A DNA stretch of 64,000 nt from Rhizobium aethiopicum (GTDB taxonomy: Bacteria > Pseudomonadota > Alphaproteobacteria > Rhizobiales > Rhizobiaceae), in assembly GCF_900094625.1 (NCBI RefSeq), contig NZ_FMAJ01000001.1, positions 558,001 to 622,000 of the forward strand, read 5' to 3'. How positions within the stretch are numbered: position 1 is the stretch's first letter; every line of letters begins with the position of its first letter. The position numbers and the translations under genes are program-made. The notes under the pieces are model-generated. The model was not told the DNA's origin and did not search any database. It saw only the letters and a program-made list of their open reading frames with translations. Shown here in pieces: positions 9,542 to 18,619 of the stretch.

Positions 9542-9724
9542 ATGGCAAACCAAGGTGGAACCCACGAACAGCACGTCAAGGCTGGGCAGCAGAGTCACAA
9601 GAACGACTCCAATACCCGCAGCGCCTCTTCAGGCGGCCGCGACGCGCAGTCCAGCGGAACCCGCGGCGGCAGCCATGAGCAGCATGTAAAGGCTGGTCAA
9701 CAAAGCCACAAGAACAGCCACTAA
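9542..9724 (+). CDS. Small hydrophilic repeat protein, KGG/stress-induced-like
   Basis: A 60-residue, very hydrophilic protein lacking a hydrophobic core. It consists of two nearly identical 17-residue units, GGTHEQHVKAGQQSHKN at 5-21 and GGSHEQHVKAGQQSHKN at 42-58, joined by a Ser/Gly-rich linker. The composition resembles KGG-repeat and LEA-like stress proteins, but the repeat is not the canonical KGG sequence. The ATG at 9542 has an excellent ribosome site (AAGGAGAAACCAA). A strong terminator follows directly. A stress role is inference from composition and the possible EcfG promoter. Confidence 0.75.
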   Translation: MANQGGTHEQHVKAGQQSHKNDSNTRSASSGGRDAQSSGTRGGSHEQHVKAGQQSHKNSH

Positions 9725-9746
9725 GGCTGTCGTGACATGAAACTCG

Positions 9747-9778
9747 GCCCGCGCCCTCCATTCCGGCGCGGGCTTTTT
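9747..9778 (+). terminator. Intrinsic terminator after the repeat protein gene
   Basis: Perfect nine-base stem GCCCGCGCC / GGCGCGGGC with a nine-base loop, followed by TTTTT. It begins 22 bases after the stop codon of the 60-residue protein gene. Confidence 0.9.
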
Positions 9779-9839
9779 CGTGATCCTTGAAGATGGGTGG
9801 GCATTTCGATAGCATCATAGATATGACACGGCCACGAAG

Positions 9840-10259
9840 ATGAAGAAACTCAATCTCGGAATGCCTCAGAGAGGCCTGCTCTTACAATCGTACTTCGTGG
9901 GCATGACGTTGGGCCATATTCCGTTTCTCTTTGAAGGAATCGGACTGATAACATTTGTTCTTAAGTTTATTTTTTCAATACCAGTCATAATCTCGATATA
10001 TTTACTATATTATCTTAAATACGACAAAGTACATTCACGCCCAGTTTTCTGGTCGTGTCTATCGTTTATTTTGTCTTTATGCCTGGTTATACTGATTTAC
10101 TTTTTGTTACTTCTCGATGGCGGCCAGTGGGATTTTCGTCTTTTATCTGTTTTTCTGATCCTTGCCGTACCGTCGTCCCTAATTGCCTGCGGTTATTTCG
10201 CCCTCAGACTTTGGCTGCAGATAAGATTCTCGCGCGGACAGAGCGAAGCTACGGTTTGA
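9840..10259 (+). CDS. Small AT-rich integral membrane protein, unknown function
   Basis: A 139-residue protein with about four predicted membrane helices (roughly residues 15-35, 38-58, 68-92 and 100-125) and a short basic C-terminus. No family recognised. Base composition is clearly more AT-rich than every neighbour, with runs such as TTATTTTTTCAATA, which suggests recent acquisition or relaxed selection. The ATG at 9840 is the first in frame but lacks a strong ribosome site. It runs convergent to the UgpC-type ATPase gene. Confidence 0.55.
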   Translation: MKKLNLGMPQRGLLLQSYFVGMTLGHIPFLFEGIGLITFVLKFIFSIPVIISIYLLYYLKYDKVHSRPVFWSCLSFILSLCLVILIYFLLLLDGGQWDFRLLSVFLILAVPSSLIACGYFALRLWLQIRFSRGQSEATV

Positions 10260-10293
10260 CGAATGGCGCCGTCGTGGGTTGGACGCTGAGGCA

Positions 10294-11373
10294 TCAAGAC
10301 AGACGCCGGCCATCCTCGCCGAAGAGGTGCAGGACGGAGGGGTCGAGATGGAGCGGCAGGCTGTCGCCCGATTTCATGCGCTGCTGGCCGGCAAAGACGG
10401 CGATGAGCTTCTTGCCAGCAGCTTCGGCGTGGACAACGGTTTCGGAACCCAGTTCTTCGACCAGGGTGACGCGGGTGTCCAGCTTGCTCGCGCTCGCCCC
10501 GTCGGCAAGGGTGATGTGCTGCGGCCGGATGCCGATGCTGACCCTCTCGCCTATCGGACCTGCTTCTCTGGCAATAGCGGAAAGACGATGGCCGCCGACG
10601 GTTTCGACTTGGGTGAAACCGCCTTCGTGGCCGACGACCGACCCTTCCAGGAAATTCATGTGCGGCGCGCCGATGAAGCCGGCGACGAATCGGTTGGCAG
10701 GTTTGTTGTAGAGCTCCAGCGGCGTTCCCACTTGCTCGATCCTGCCGCCTCTCAAGACGACGATGCGGTTTGCGAGCGTCATCGCCTCGACCTGATCATG
10801 GGTGACGTAGATCATCGTCGCCTTCAGGCGGGCGTGGAGGGCGGCGAGCTCGGCGCGCATGCTCACTCGTAGCTCGGCATCGAGATTGGAGAGCGGCTCG
10901 TCGAGGAGGAAGGCATCCGGCCGGCGGACGATGGCGCGGCCGATCGCGACGCGCTGACGCTGACCGCCGGAGAGCTGACCCGGACGGCGCTGCAGGAAAG
11001 GCTCGATCTCCAGCATGCGGGCGGCGTCAGCGATGCGCGCTTCGATCTCGGCCTTCGCCACCTTGGTATTCTCCAGACCGAAGGCAAGGTTTTCGCGCAC
11101 GCTCATGTGCGGATAAAGCGCATAGGACTGGAAGACCATGGCAAGACCGCGGTCGGCGGCGCCGATCGCGGTGACGTCCTTGCCGTCGATGGCGATGCTG
11201 CCGGCCGTGGGTTTGTCGAGGCCGGCTATCAGCCGCAGCAGCGTCGATTTCCCACAACCGGAAGGGCCGACGAAAGCGACGAACTCGCCGTCGTTGACCT
11301 CAAGCGAGACGTCGCGGATAACCTCGACTGAGCCGAAGTTCTTGACGATGTTCCTGAGCTCGAGACCGCTCAT
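10294..11373 (-). CDS. Sugar ABC transporter ATPase (UgpC/MalK, CUT1 type)
   Basis: A 359-residue ATPase of a carbohydrate importer. The N-terminal domain has Walker [10 protein letters not shown], signature [14 protein letters not shown] and Walker [14 protein letters not shown]; the C-terminal third is the OB-fold regulatory region of MalK-like proteins (GIRPQHITL). The ATG at 11373 has AGGAGAGT upstream. Last gene of a five-gene operon with two permeases, a binding protein and an 839-residue unknown protein, under a divergent LacI regulator. Confidence 0.93.
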   Translation of the reverse strand: MSGLELRNIVKNFGSVEVIRDVSLEVNDGEFVAFVGPSGCGKSTLLRLIAGLDKPTAGSIAIDGKDVTAIGAADRGLAMVFQSYALYPHMSVRENLAFGLENTKVAKAEIEARIADAARMLEIEPFLQRRPGQLSGGQRQRVAIGRAIVRRPDAFLLDEPLSNLDAELRVSMRAELAALHARLKATMIYVTHDQVEAMTLANRIVVLRGGRIEQVGTPLELYNKPANRFVAGFIGAPHMNFLEGSVVGHEGGFTQVETVGGHRLSAIAREAGPIGERVSIGIRPQHITLADGASASKLDTRVTLVEELGSETVVHAEAAGKKLIAVFAGQQRMKSGDSLPLHLDPSVLHLFGEDGRRLS

Positions 11374-11403
11374 ACACTCTCCTGTTTCCAAATCCTGGCC
11401 GGC

Positions 11404-12453
11404 CTATTTCAGTCCGGATCCGGCGATGCCCGTGGTGATGAAGCGCTGCAGGAAGACGAAGATCAGCACGACGGGGATCATCGAGACGACGGTCATGGCG
11501 AGGATGTAGTGCCACTGCACATTGAGCTCGCCGGCATAGACGTTGAGGCCGACCTGCAGCGTGTAGAGCTCCTTGCGCGACAGCACGATCAGCGGCCAGA
11601 GGAAGTCGTTCCAGCGCCAGACCACCGAGAAGATCGCCAGCACCGCGAGCGCCGGCGCCGACAGCGGCAGGATGATGCGCCAGTAGATCTGCCATTCGCT
11701 CGCCTTGTCCATGCGCGCGGCGTCAATCAGCTCGTCGGGGATCGTCAGCATGTATTGGCGCAACAGGAAGACGCCCGTCGGCGTGGCGACGGTCGGCAGG
11801 ATGACGCCCCAGAGGCTGTCGAAAAGGTTCAAGCTGCCGATGACGGAATAGAGCGGCACCACGATCACCGAGAGCGGCACCATCAGCGTTGCCAGGATCA
11901 TCAGCATGACGGCGGTGCGGCCGGGGAACTGGTATTTCGACAGCGCGAAGGCGGCCATCGAATTGACCAGCAGGGTGATCGCCGTCGCCACAACAGTCAC
12001 GAAGACGGAGTTGCGCAGGAACAGAAAGAAGTCGAAGCGCTGGAATGGTTCGGTGTAATTGCCGGCGGCGAATTCGACCTTGCGGACCGGCGTGCGGTCC
12101 TTAATGTTGACCTTGACGATTTCATCAGGCTGCTTCGGATCGATCATCTGACCCATGATGCCGATGCGGCGGACTTCGGCGAGCACGTGGGTGCTGCCAT
12201 CCGGCATCGTCACCTTGTAGAGCGGCAATGGTTTGTCGTAACCCGGCACTACGGCCTGCTCGGTGACATAGGGCAGGAAGGACGGCGGGAACTCGGCGAG
12301 CGCCGCCGGTGTCTTGAAGGAGGAGAAGACCAGCCAGATGGCCGGGCCGAACATCAGGAAGACGCCCGAGATCAGCCAGATCCAGGTGACGACGTCGGTC
12401 CAGTGCCAGCCGCGGCCGCGCCGGCGAAGCAGGAAGGTGCCGACAGCGTTCAT
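11404..12453 (-). CDS. Sugar ABC transporter permease (MalG type) with enlarged periplasmic loop
   Basis: A 349-residue inner-membrane permease. The EAA loop reads ELIDAARMDKASEWQIYWRI near residue 250, as in CUT1 permeases. Between the first helix (about 22-45) and the second (about 145) lies an unusual periplasmic insertion of about 90 residues containing VTMPDGSTHVLAEVRRIG, which some alpha-glucoside-type MalG proteins also have and which may touch the binding protein. Its start overlaps the upstream permease stop by four bases (ATGA). Confidence 0.92.
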   Translation of the reverse strand: MNAVGTFLLRRRGRGWHWTDVVTWIWLISGVFLMFGPAIWLVFSSFKTPAALAEFPPSFLPYVTEQAVVPGYDKPLPLYKVTMPDGSTHVLAEVRRIGIMGQMIDPKQPDEIVKVNIKDRTPVRKVEFAAGNYTEPFQRFDFFLFLRNSVFVTVVATAITLLVNSMAAFALSKYQFPGRTAVMLMILATLMVPLSVIVVPLYSVIGSLNLFDSLWGVILPTVATPTGVFLLRQYMLTIPDELIDAARMDKASEWQIYWRIILPLSAPALAVLAIFSVVWRWNDFLWPLIVLSRKELYTLQVGLNVYAGELNVQWHYILAMTVVSMIPVVLIFVFLQRFITTGIAGSGLK

Positions 12454-13487
12454 TGGCGGGTTCCCTTCTTCTCGTTGCGGCTGCTTGCGGCCAGCTGCAC
12501 CAACGTCAGGATGACGAGCACGATGCCCATCAGGATCGAGGCGGCCGAGGCAAGCCCGGGATTGCGCAGCGAACTCGCAAAGCCGGTCTCGTAAATAAAC
12601 TGGGTGATGTACATGGTGCTGGTTCCGGGTCCGCCGCCCGTCAGCACGAAAACCTCGTCGAAGATCTGCACGGCGCGGATCAGTGCCAGGACCAGGACGA
12701 CGATAAGGTTCGGCATCAGAAGCGGCAGGGTGATCCGCCGGAAGATGCGGGTGGGGCTCGCCTTGTCCATCGCCGCCGCTTCGTAGAGATCCCTTGGGAT
12801 CGCCTGCAGGCCGGCGAGCAGGATCAGCGCGTAAAAGCCCATATGCGCCCAGACTGAGACGAAGACCGCGAAGAAGAAGGCCCAGAAGCGATCGCTGAGC
12901 CAGGAGAAGGGTTCGAAACCGAAGGGGCTCAACGCATAGTTCAACAGGCCTTCACGCTGGAGGATCCACTTCCAGATCAGGCCGACGACGACGGGCGACA
13001 GCAGCACCGGAAAGAAGAAGACGGCGCGCCAGAAGCCGCGATTGGAAAGCTCGCGGTTGAGGATCAAAGCCGTCGCAAGCGCGGCGATCAACATCGCCGT
13101 CACCTGGAAGACGACGAAGACGGCGGTATTGCGCACCGCCGCCCAGAAGGTGTCGGCAGCACAGGTCGAAGGGTCGAGATAAGAGCCGCAATCGAACAGG
13201 ATGCGATATTGCTGATCGCCCACATAGGTCCGGTTCTGAAGGAAGATGGCACCGCCGCTCGTCGTCGAATAGAGGAAGTTGATGACCAGCGGCAGGAGCA
13301 CGAAGACGGAAAAGATCAGCATGTTGGGCGCCAGGAAGACGCCGGCCATGCCGTTCAGGCCCGTCAGCTTCTGCCAGGCGCGCATGGGAATGTCGATTAT
13401 CCCCATGAGGAGGCGGACAGGCGCATTGAGCGCCTGCCGCAGACCGGCTCTCGCCGGGGGTTCGGAAGAAACCGTCTTCTCCGCCAT
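12450..13487 (-). CDS. Sugar ABC transporter permease (MalF type)
   Basis: A 345-residue inner-membrane permease with about six to seven helices. The EAA motif DLYEAAAMDKASPTRIFRRI lies near residue 235. A periplasmic segment has two cysteines (FDCGSYLDPSTCAADTFW) that could form a disulfide. The ATG at 13487 (MAEKTVSSEPPARAG) is preceded by GGAAGAGCGG; the longer frame upstream overlaps the binding-protein gene and was rejected. Functions with the MalG-type partner next to it. Confidence 0.92.
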   Translation of the reverse strand: MAEKTVSSEPPARAGLRQALNAPVRLLMGIIDIPMRAWQKLTGLNGMAGVFLAPNMLIFSVFVLLPLVINFLYSTTSGGAIFLQNRTYVGDQQYRILFDCGSYLDPSTCAADTFWAAVRNTAVFVVFQVTAMLIAALATALILNRELSNRGFWRAVFFFPVLLSPVVVGLIWKWILQREGLLNYALSPFGFEPFSWLSDRFWAFFFAVFVSVWAHMGFYALILLAGLQAIPRDLYEAAAMDKASPTRIFRRITLPLLMPNLIVVLVLALIRAVQIFDEVFVLTGGGPGTSTMYITQFIYETGFASSLRNPGLASAASILMGIVLVILTLVQLAASSRNEKKGTRQ

Positions 13488-13498
13488 CCGCTCTTCCG

Positions 13499-14758
13499 TC
13501 AGTTGCCGCCGACCTTGGCCTTGATGTCCTCGTCGATGCGCGCATAGGCATCGTCGAGCTTCATTTCGCCGGCGATCACCTGGCTGATGCGGGCGACGAT
13601 GGCGCTGTAATAGGCGTCGGACCACTTCCAGCCCGGCAGCTTCACGGCGGAGGCGGCCGTCTGACCGGCCGATGCGACGAAGGCCTTCAGCGCCGCCTGC
13701 ACATGCGGATTTTCCGTCTTGAAGTCCACCTGGCCGGCTGCCACCCCCTTATGCGCCGGAATGAACAGGCTGCGCTCGGCGAATTCCTTCTGCACGTCAG
13801 CACCCGCCAGGTAATCCATCACCTTGGCGACGTCCTTCGGGTTCTTGGTGTATTTGACCGCGACCAGACCGGCGCCGCCCTGCATGCCGCTGCAGGCGGC
13901 CGTGCCGCACGGGCTTCCGGCCATGACCCAGTCGAAACTGTCGCCGATCTTCTGGGCGAAGGCAGAAACCTGCCAGCTGCCGGAATAATAATAGGCAAGA
14001 CCGCCATTGATGAAGTCTTCGGCGGCAGAGCGATAGGTTGTGCCGGCAGCGCTGACCCAGACGTCCTTGTTGACGGTGCCGTCCTCGTTCCACTTGACGA
14101 AGCGGCTGAGGAACTCCTTGGCACCCTGATCGATGGGCGCCGGCTTGCCGTCGGCGGCAATATAGTTGGCGCCGTAGGAGATGTTCGGGCCGGAGACGCG
14201 GTGGCCGGAGCGGTCGATCGCCATGGCGAAGACCTTCTGGCTGTCGGCGACCTTCCGGGCTGCCGCCGCCCAGTCGTCCCAGGTGGCCTTCGGGCCGGGA
14301 ATTTCGACGCCGGCCTGCTCGAACAGCGTCTTGTTGACGAAGCCGCCGGTGAGAGTCAGCTGCGTCATGAAGCCGGTGATGGCGTTCGAACCGTCGGGAC
14401 GCATCCAATCGGCTTGGGCGCCGAAATTATCGTCCCAGTATTTCGCATCGGCCAGCAGCGGGCGAAGATCGAGCCAGTGCTGCGCCTGCGCCTTCAGATT
14501 GGTGACGCGGGCGATATCAGGCCCCTGCCCGGCTTCCAGCTGCACCGGCAGCTGTTCCTTGACGACGTCATAGGAGACTTCGTCGAGCATGACGTTGACA
14601 TCGGGATTGGCCTTGGAGAACCGCGCCAGCAAATCCTTGATCACCTCGCCTTCGCCGCCGTCGGAATACCACATGATGCGGACGTCGCCGGCGTGGGCGG
14701 CAACGGAACTCAACAGAACCGCAGCAAAGGCCGCGCCGATCGATTTCATTCTGGTCAT
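13499..14758 (-). CDS. Sugar ABC transporter substrate-binding protein (family 1)
   Basis: A 419-residue periplasmic solute-binding protein. The signal peptide (MTRMKSIGAAFAAVLLSSVA) is probably cut after AHA near residue 24. The mature part begins DVRIMWYSDGGEGEVIKDLL, the usual start of the first lobe, and ends in a helical tail with repeated DDAYARIDEDIKAKV. The ATG at 14758 follows GAGGAGGAGACT. Second gene of the operon; the preceding 839-residue protein may act on the imported compound or its polymer. Confidence 0.92.
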   Translation of the reverse strand: MTRMKSIGAAFAAVLLSSVAAHAGDVRIMWYSDGGEGEVIKDLLARFSKANPDVNVMLDEVSYDVVKEQLPVQLEAGQGPDIARVTNLKAQAQHWLDLRPLLADAKYWDDNFGAQADWMRPDGSNAITGFMTQLTLTGGFVNKTLFEQAGVEIPGPKATWDDWAAAARKVADSQKVFAMAIDRSGHRVSGPNISYGANYIAADGKPAPIDQGAKEFLSRFVKWNEDGTVNKDVWVSAAGTTYRSAAEDFINGGLAYYYSGSWQVSAFAQKIGDSFDWVMAGSPCGTAACSGMQGGAGLVAVKYTKNPKDVAKVMDYLAGADVQKEFAERSLFIPAHKGVAAGQVDFKTENPHVQAALKAFVASAGQTAASAVKLPGWKWSDAYYSAIVARISQVIAGEMKLDDAYARIDEDIKAKVGGN

Positions 14759-14826
14759 AGTCTCCTCCTCTTTGACCGATGAACTTCTGCTTCCGGCCAG
14801 GTCCTCCACCTGTCCGGACATGTCGC

Positions 14827-17346
14827 CTAAGAGGCAGCGCGCCGCCGCTGCCTGCCCGGTATCTCCAGATGTACCGCGTCTCCCCGCACCGACCAGTCCA
14901 TCGGCTTGAGAATACGGCCTTCGGCGCGCACGGTGCCGTCCTCTTCGAAGATAACCTGACCATAATCCGGGTCGTCGATGGTCAAGGCGCCCTCATTGCC
15001 GCGGCGAGCAGCAAGCGTAGCGAAACGCGCCCGCATGCCGTCGACACCGTTTTCGCGACCGAGATCGGAGAGACGGACGATCCAGCGGCCCTTGCGACCG
15101 GCCAGGCGCAGCTCGACATCCGTCGTCGGCCCGTGCTTCACCGGCTCAAGCGGCCCATTTCCGATCAGCAGCGCAAGTCCATCGCCGGAGCGGGCGAGCG
15201 CCAGATTGCCATCGACCACCGTGTCGTCGAAGGCTTGTAGCGGGAACCAGGCATGGGTGAAATCCGGCTGTCCCTCGAGGATATCGAAATCGAGAATGGC
15301 AAGATCGCGATACTGATGCACGCGCGGCAGGGTTCCGCAGCCGCCCCAGAAGCTCGGCCGGCCGTAGCCGAACTGAATGGTTTCGCCGGGATGGTTGATC
15401 CAGATCTGCGCCTCCGGCCTGCGGCCCAAGCGCAAATGCAGCACCGTCTCCTGATAGCCCCAGGCACCGGGGCGATAATGGGCGATAGTGCCGAGCGCAG
15501 TGTCGCGCGTCTTGTAGTGATAGAGGGCGGCGAAGCGGTTCTCGCCCTGGGAAAACGTCCATTCCTGCGCGTCGTCGGACTGGTGCGCGGCGGTCGCCGC
15601 GAACTCTTCCGGAAAACGCAGGCCGTGATCGCGGATGCAGACGGCAAGCTGCGGCAGCGCGTGGACGCGCCGGCCGTACCAGCCGCGGCCCCAGAGCAGC
15701 CGGGCGGTGGCCGACAGCTCGACCGAGCGGCCGGGGCGCAGCGTATGTTCATAGGAGCGGCCCTGGCTGCCGGTCAGCATGCCGTGATGGGCCGAGCGGG
15801 CGACGATTTCCATCAGGCGGATGATGCTGGCATTTGCGCGGTTGCGGATCGTCTCATCAGGGGCGCAGGCAGCAAGCGCCGTCAGGCCTTTGAGGTCGAT
15901 CGGGAAATAGGGGACGGAATTCCACTCGGCCATTTCCCAACGCTCGAAATGATCGAGCCAGGCGCGGACCCGTTCTTCGCCGACCTTCATCTGCTCGGCG
16001 CCGCTACGGCCGGAACGGACGAAGACGGCATCGGGGAACAGCCTGCCGCCGAGATAGGCGGCGGTGTGAAAGAGAAGCGCGTGGTTTTCCGAAAAATACC
16101 ACTGCACGTCGTTGCCGGGCTCGTCCATCCAGTAGCGGTAATTGAGAACGGCGTGCTCGATCCTCTGCCGCAGGTCCTGCGACAGCAGATCGCTCCAGCG
16201 CGTATAGGCAAACAGCAGCGGCACCAGCACGAAATCTGCGCAGTCGTGACAATCCTCGATGACCGGCAGCATGGAGGCGATCATCGCCTCGGTCTCCTCG
16301 CCGCCCTGCCCCAGTGCAAGGCGTGCGAAGGCGCAGACCGTATCGGGTTCGGAATGGGCGGCAACTTCGGCCAGCGCCTCGGCGACGCGATCCTCGAGCG
16401 CGGCGGGTGCCTGCCCCTGACGCTCGGTGTGACAGATTTCGACCCCGAGCGTGCGGCCAAGCGAAAATTCGCCTGTTTTGAACGTGATCCTGAAATGGCG
16501 GAAATCGGCCGGCATTTCAGCTGAGCCACCGAGCTCCAGCTTCGTTGCCCCCGCTTCCAGCGCAAAATCATAATCGAAGCGCTCGACCGACATGAAGTCG
16601 CCTTCGATCTCGACATGACAGCTCAGCGCCACCGGCAGCGGTTTGGGAAACAGGATTGTCACATCCTCGCCGAGATAGGCGGCGCGGTCGAAGCGCATGC
16701 CTTCGAGGATAGCCTCCAGCCCGTCCGCGTCACCGGCGGCGATTGGAACAGGCACCGATGTTTCGATCGCCGGCCCTTCGAGATAATCCAGCTGGAAATA
16801 GAAGCGGGCGTCGCGTTCGGCGAGATCGTCGAAATAGACGCGGATCTCGTTGAGGCCGGCGACAAGCTCGACCTCGAAGAGCTGCTGTGCTTCCAGATTG
16901 CGCTCATAGGGCGCCATGAAGCCCTGCTCAGCGCCGTTCACGAAGAGGATGGCGCCGCCGCAGGCCGACAGGCGCAGCGTGGCTGGTCCCGCCGACTGCG
17001 CATCGAGAAAGGTGCGCGCCCAGCAGCCGATGCGCGTCGGCCGAAACCAGAAGCCGGAGAGATCGACGCGCGGCGATGCGAATGGAAGCCACCAGCGGAT
17101 CGCCTCGAATTCGGCTGATGGTTGCGGCCGCCGGCCAGAGAAACATGCCTTGAATTCGGTGCGGCAGGGATATTCGTGCGGGATGAAATTCTTCGTCTTG
17201 GTGACGAAGAAAAACGGATCCATCCTGCCTTCCATCGGCCGATCGGCGACATCGTAGCGTGCCTGCGAGAGGTGGCCGAGTTGCCAGTAGACGATCGGGC
17301 TCTGTTTCGCGGTCTTGCGGCGGAGATAGTATTGCTCGGCGGCCAT
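14827..17346 (-). CDS. 839-residue protein of unknown family, possible glycan-active enzyme
   Basis: I do not recognise a named family. The N-terminal 200 residues look like a beta-sandwich (CGGAILFVNGAEQGFMAPYE, then NEIRVYFDDLAERDARFYFQ), as in PA14 or sugar-binding jelly rolls attached to glycosidases. The middle (about 320-640) is helical and rich in Trp, Tyr and His, with WYFSENHALLFHTAAYLGG resembling the central helices of (alpha/alpha) toroid lyases and hydrolases. The C-terminal part is beta-rich. No signal peptide is seen, so it is probably cytoplasmic. First gene of the CUT1 operon, 68 bases before the binding protein. A start at about 17223 (MDPFFF) is possible. Confidence 0.7.
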   Translation of the reverse strand: MAAEQYYLRRKTAKQSPIVYWQLGHLSQARYDVADRPMEGRMDPFFFVTKTKNFIPHEYPCRTEFKACFSGRRPQPSAEFEAIRWWLPFASPRVDLSGFWFRPTRIGCWARTFLDAQSAGPATLRLSACGGAILFVNGAEQGFMAPYERNLEAQQLFEVELVAGLNEIRVYFDDLAERDARFYFQLDYLEGPAIETSVPVPIAAGDADGLEAILEGMRFDRAAYLGEDVTILFPKPLPVALSCHVEIEGDFMSVERFDYDFALEAGATKLELGGSAEMPADFRHFRITFKTGEFSLGRTLGVEICHTERQGQAPAALEDRVAEALAEVAAHSEPDTVCAFARLALGQGGEETEAMIASMLPVIEDCHDCADFVLVPLLFAYTRWSDLLSQDLRQRIEHAVLNYRYWMDEPGNDVQWYFSENHALLFHTAAYLGGRLFPDAVFVRSGRSGAEQMKVGEERVRAWLDHFERWEMAEWNSVPYFPIDLKGLTALAACAPDETIRNRANASIIRLMEIVARSAHHGMLTGSQGRSYEHTLRPGRSVELSATARLLWGRGWYGRRVHALPQLAVCIRDHGLRFPEEFAATAAHQSDDAQEWTFSQGENRFAALYHYKTRDTALGTIAHYRPGAWGYQETVLHLRLGRRPEAQIWINHPGETIQFGYGRPSFWGGCGTLPRVHQYRDLAILDFDILEGQPDFTHAWFPLQAFDDTVVDGNLALARSGDGLALLIGNGPLEPVKHGPTTDVELRLAGRKGRWIVRLSDLGRENGVDGMRARFATLAARRGNEGALTIDDPDYGQVIFEEDGTVRAEGRILKPMDWSVRGDAVHLEIPGRQRRRAAS

Positions 17347-17534
17347 GCGTCAGCCCGCTTGAGCTCTGACACACCGGGCATAACGCCGACGCCTGGACTG
17401 GCCGTCAAACAGCATCTTCAAAGCCTCCCTGCTCTGTCGCTTGTCGCTGACTCCTCACGGCAATTGTGCATAGCCGTTCCATTTGCGCAATCTGAAAGAT
17501 TTTTGCATACTTCATGGGGGAGCGAGGAAATCTG
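17347..17534. promoter_or_regulatory. Divergent control region of the LacI gene and CUT1 operon
   Basis: 188 bases between divergent starts. It contains the small palindrome TTGCGCAA at 17483-17490, followed by an AT-rich stretch with TTTTTGCATAC. LacI-family operators often carry a central CG within such palindromes, so this is a candidate operator; no second copy was found. Confidence 0.4.
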
Positions 17535-18590
17535 ATGGCCGCGGAGCAGAAAAAGGGCAGGCGTACACGCCTCGACGACATTGCCGCCCGATGTGGCGTG
17601 TCGATCAGCACGGTGTCGCGGGCGCTCGCCGGCGAAAAGGGCGTCAGGCCCGAGATCCGCAAGCTGGTGCTGGAGACGGCTAGCGCTGTCAGTTACGCCC
17701 TGCCGGCGAGTGTCGCCGGCAAGAAGGTCATGCTCGTCGCCTCCGGCGCGGCGATGATCGATTATGTCCGCAACCAGTTCACGCTTCACGTGCTCGAAGG
17801 ATTGAACGCGCGCGCCTCCGCCCTCGGCATCGAGATGGCGATGCGCCCGGTCGCCGACAAGGCCGATGAAGCCCGCGTCATCGCCGAGATGCGCAATGAT
17901 GCAAGTTTCGGTGGCATGCTGATCCTGACCGTCGACGACGAGGATATGCTGGCGGCGGCCGCCGATCTCGGGAAGCCCGTCGTGCTGGTCAACAGCGACG
18001 ATCCCTATATGCGGCTTTCGAGTGTGACGCCTTGCAACCGCTCGGCCGCTTTCATCGCCGCCGAGCGGCTGATCAAGGCCGGGCATCAGCGCATCCTGTT
18101 CATGCTGCGGCCGGGACGGCGAACCATCGAGCGGCGCCTGGAGGGCTGGCGCGACGCCCTGCATCATCATGGGCTGAAAGCCGATGCCGATCTGGTGCTC
18201 GAGGTCGACGACTGGCTCCCGGAACTCGGCGCCGAGGCGATCACCCGCCTTGTCCGCGACAAAAACCTCTTCTTCACCGCCGTCCTGACGGCGGGCGACA
18301 GCCTTGCCAACGGGGCCGTGCGCGGATTGCAGGCGATGGGTTATGCCGTGCCGCGGGACGTCTCCGTCATGGGCATCGACGACCTGCCGCAATCGGCCTT
18401 TCTCAACCCGCCGCTCTCGACGGTGCATATTCCGATGCGCGAACTCGGCGCCACCGCGCTCGATCTGCTGCGCGACATGATGCTCGGCCTTGCCTTGCCG
18501 CGCCGCCGCGTCGAGCTGTCCTGCCATCTGGTCGAAAGGGGCAGTGTGGCGGCTGTCCGCCGCGTCGATGCCGCAATGGAAGATCGCTGA
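17535..18590 (+). CDS. LacI-family transcriptional regulator
   Basis: A 351-residue sugar-responsive repressor. The DNA-binding head (about residues 12-55) reads RLDDIAARCGVSISTVSRAL, and the periplasmic-binding-like effector domain follows, ending with the familiar VSVMGIDDLPQSAFLNPPLS segment near residue 280. I chose the ATG at 17535, with GAGGAAATCTG upstream; an earlier in-frame ATG at 17514 is less well placed. It faces the CUT1 operon across 188 bases and presumably represses it. Confidence 0.92.
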   Translation: MAAEQKKGRRTRLDDIAARCGVSISTVSRALAGEKGVRPEIRKLVLETASAVSYALPASVAGKKVMLVASGAAMIDYVRNQFTLHVLEGLNARASALGIEMAMRPVADKADEARVIAEMRNDASFGGMLILTVDDEDMLAAAADLGKPVVLVNSDDPYMRLSSVTPCNRSAAFIAAERLIKAGHQRILFMLRPGRRTIERRLEGWRDALHHHGLKADADLVLEVDDWLPELGAEAITRLVRDKNLFFTAVLTAGDSLANGAVRGLQAMGYAVPRDVSVMGIDDLPQSAFLNPPLSTVHIPMRELGATALDLLRDMMLGLALPRRRVELSCHLVERGSVAAVRRVDAAMEDR

Positions 18591-18619
18591 CGATGGAGGC
18601 TCAGAGATCGGCGAGAGCA

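Noticed and set aside
15253..16524. Long plus-strand frame of 423 codons
   Set aside because: Lies antisense to the 839-residue gene; open only because of high-GC codon use, with low-complexity Arg/Gly/Ala composition.
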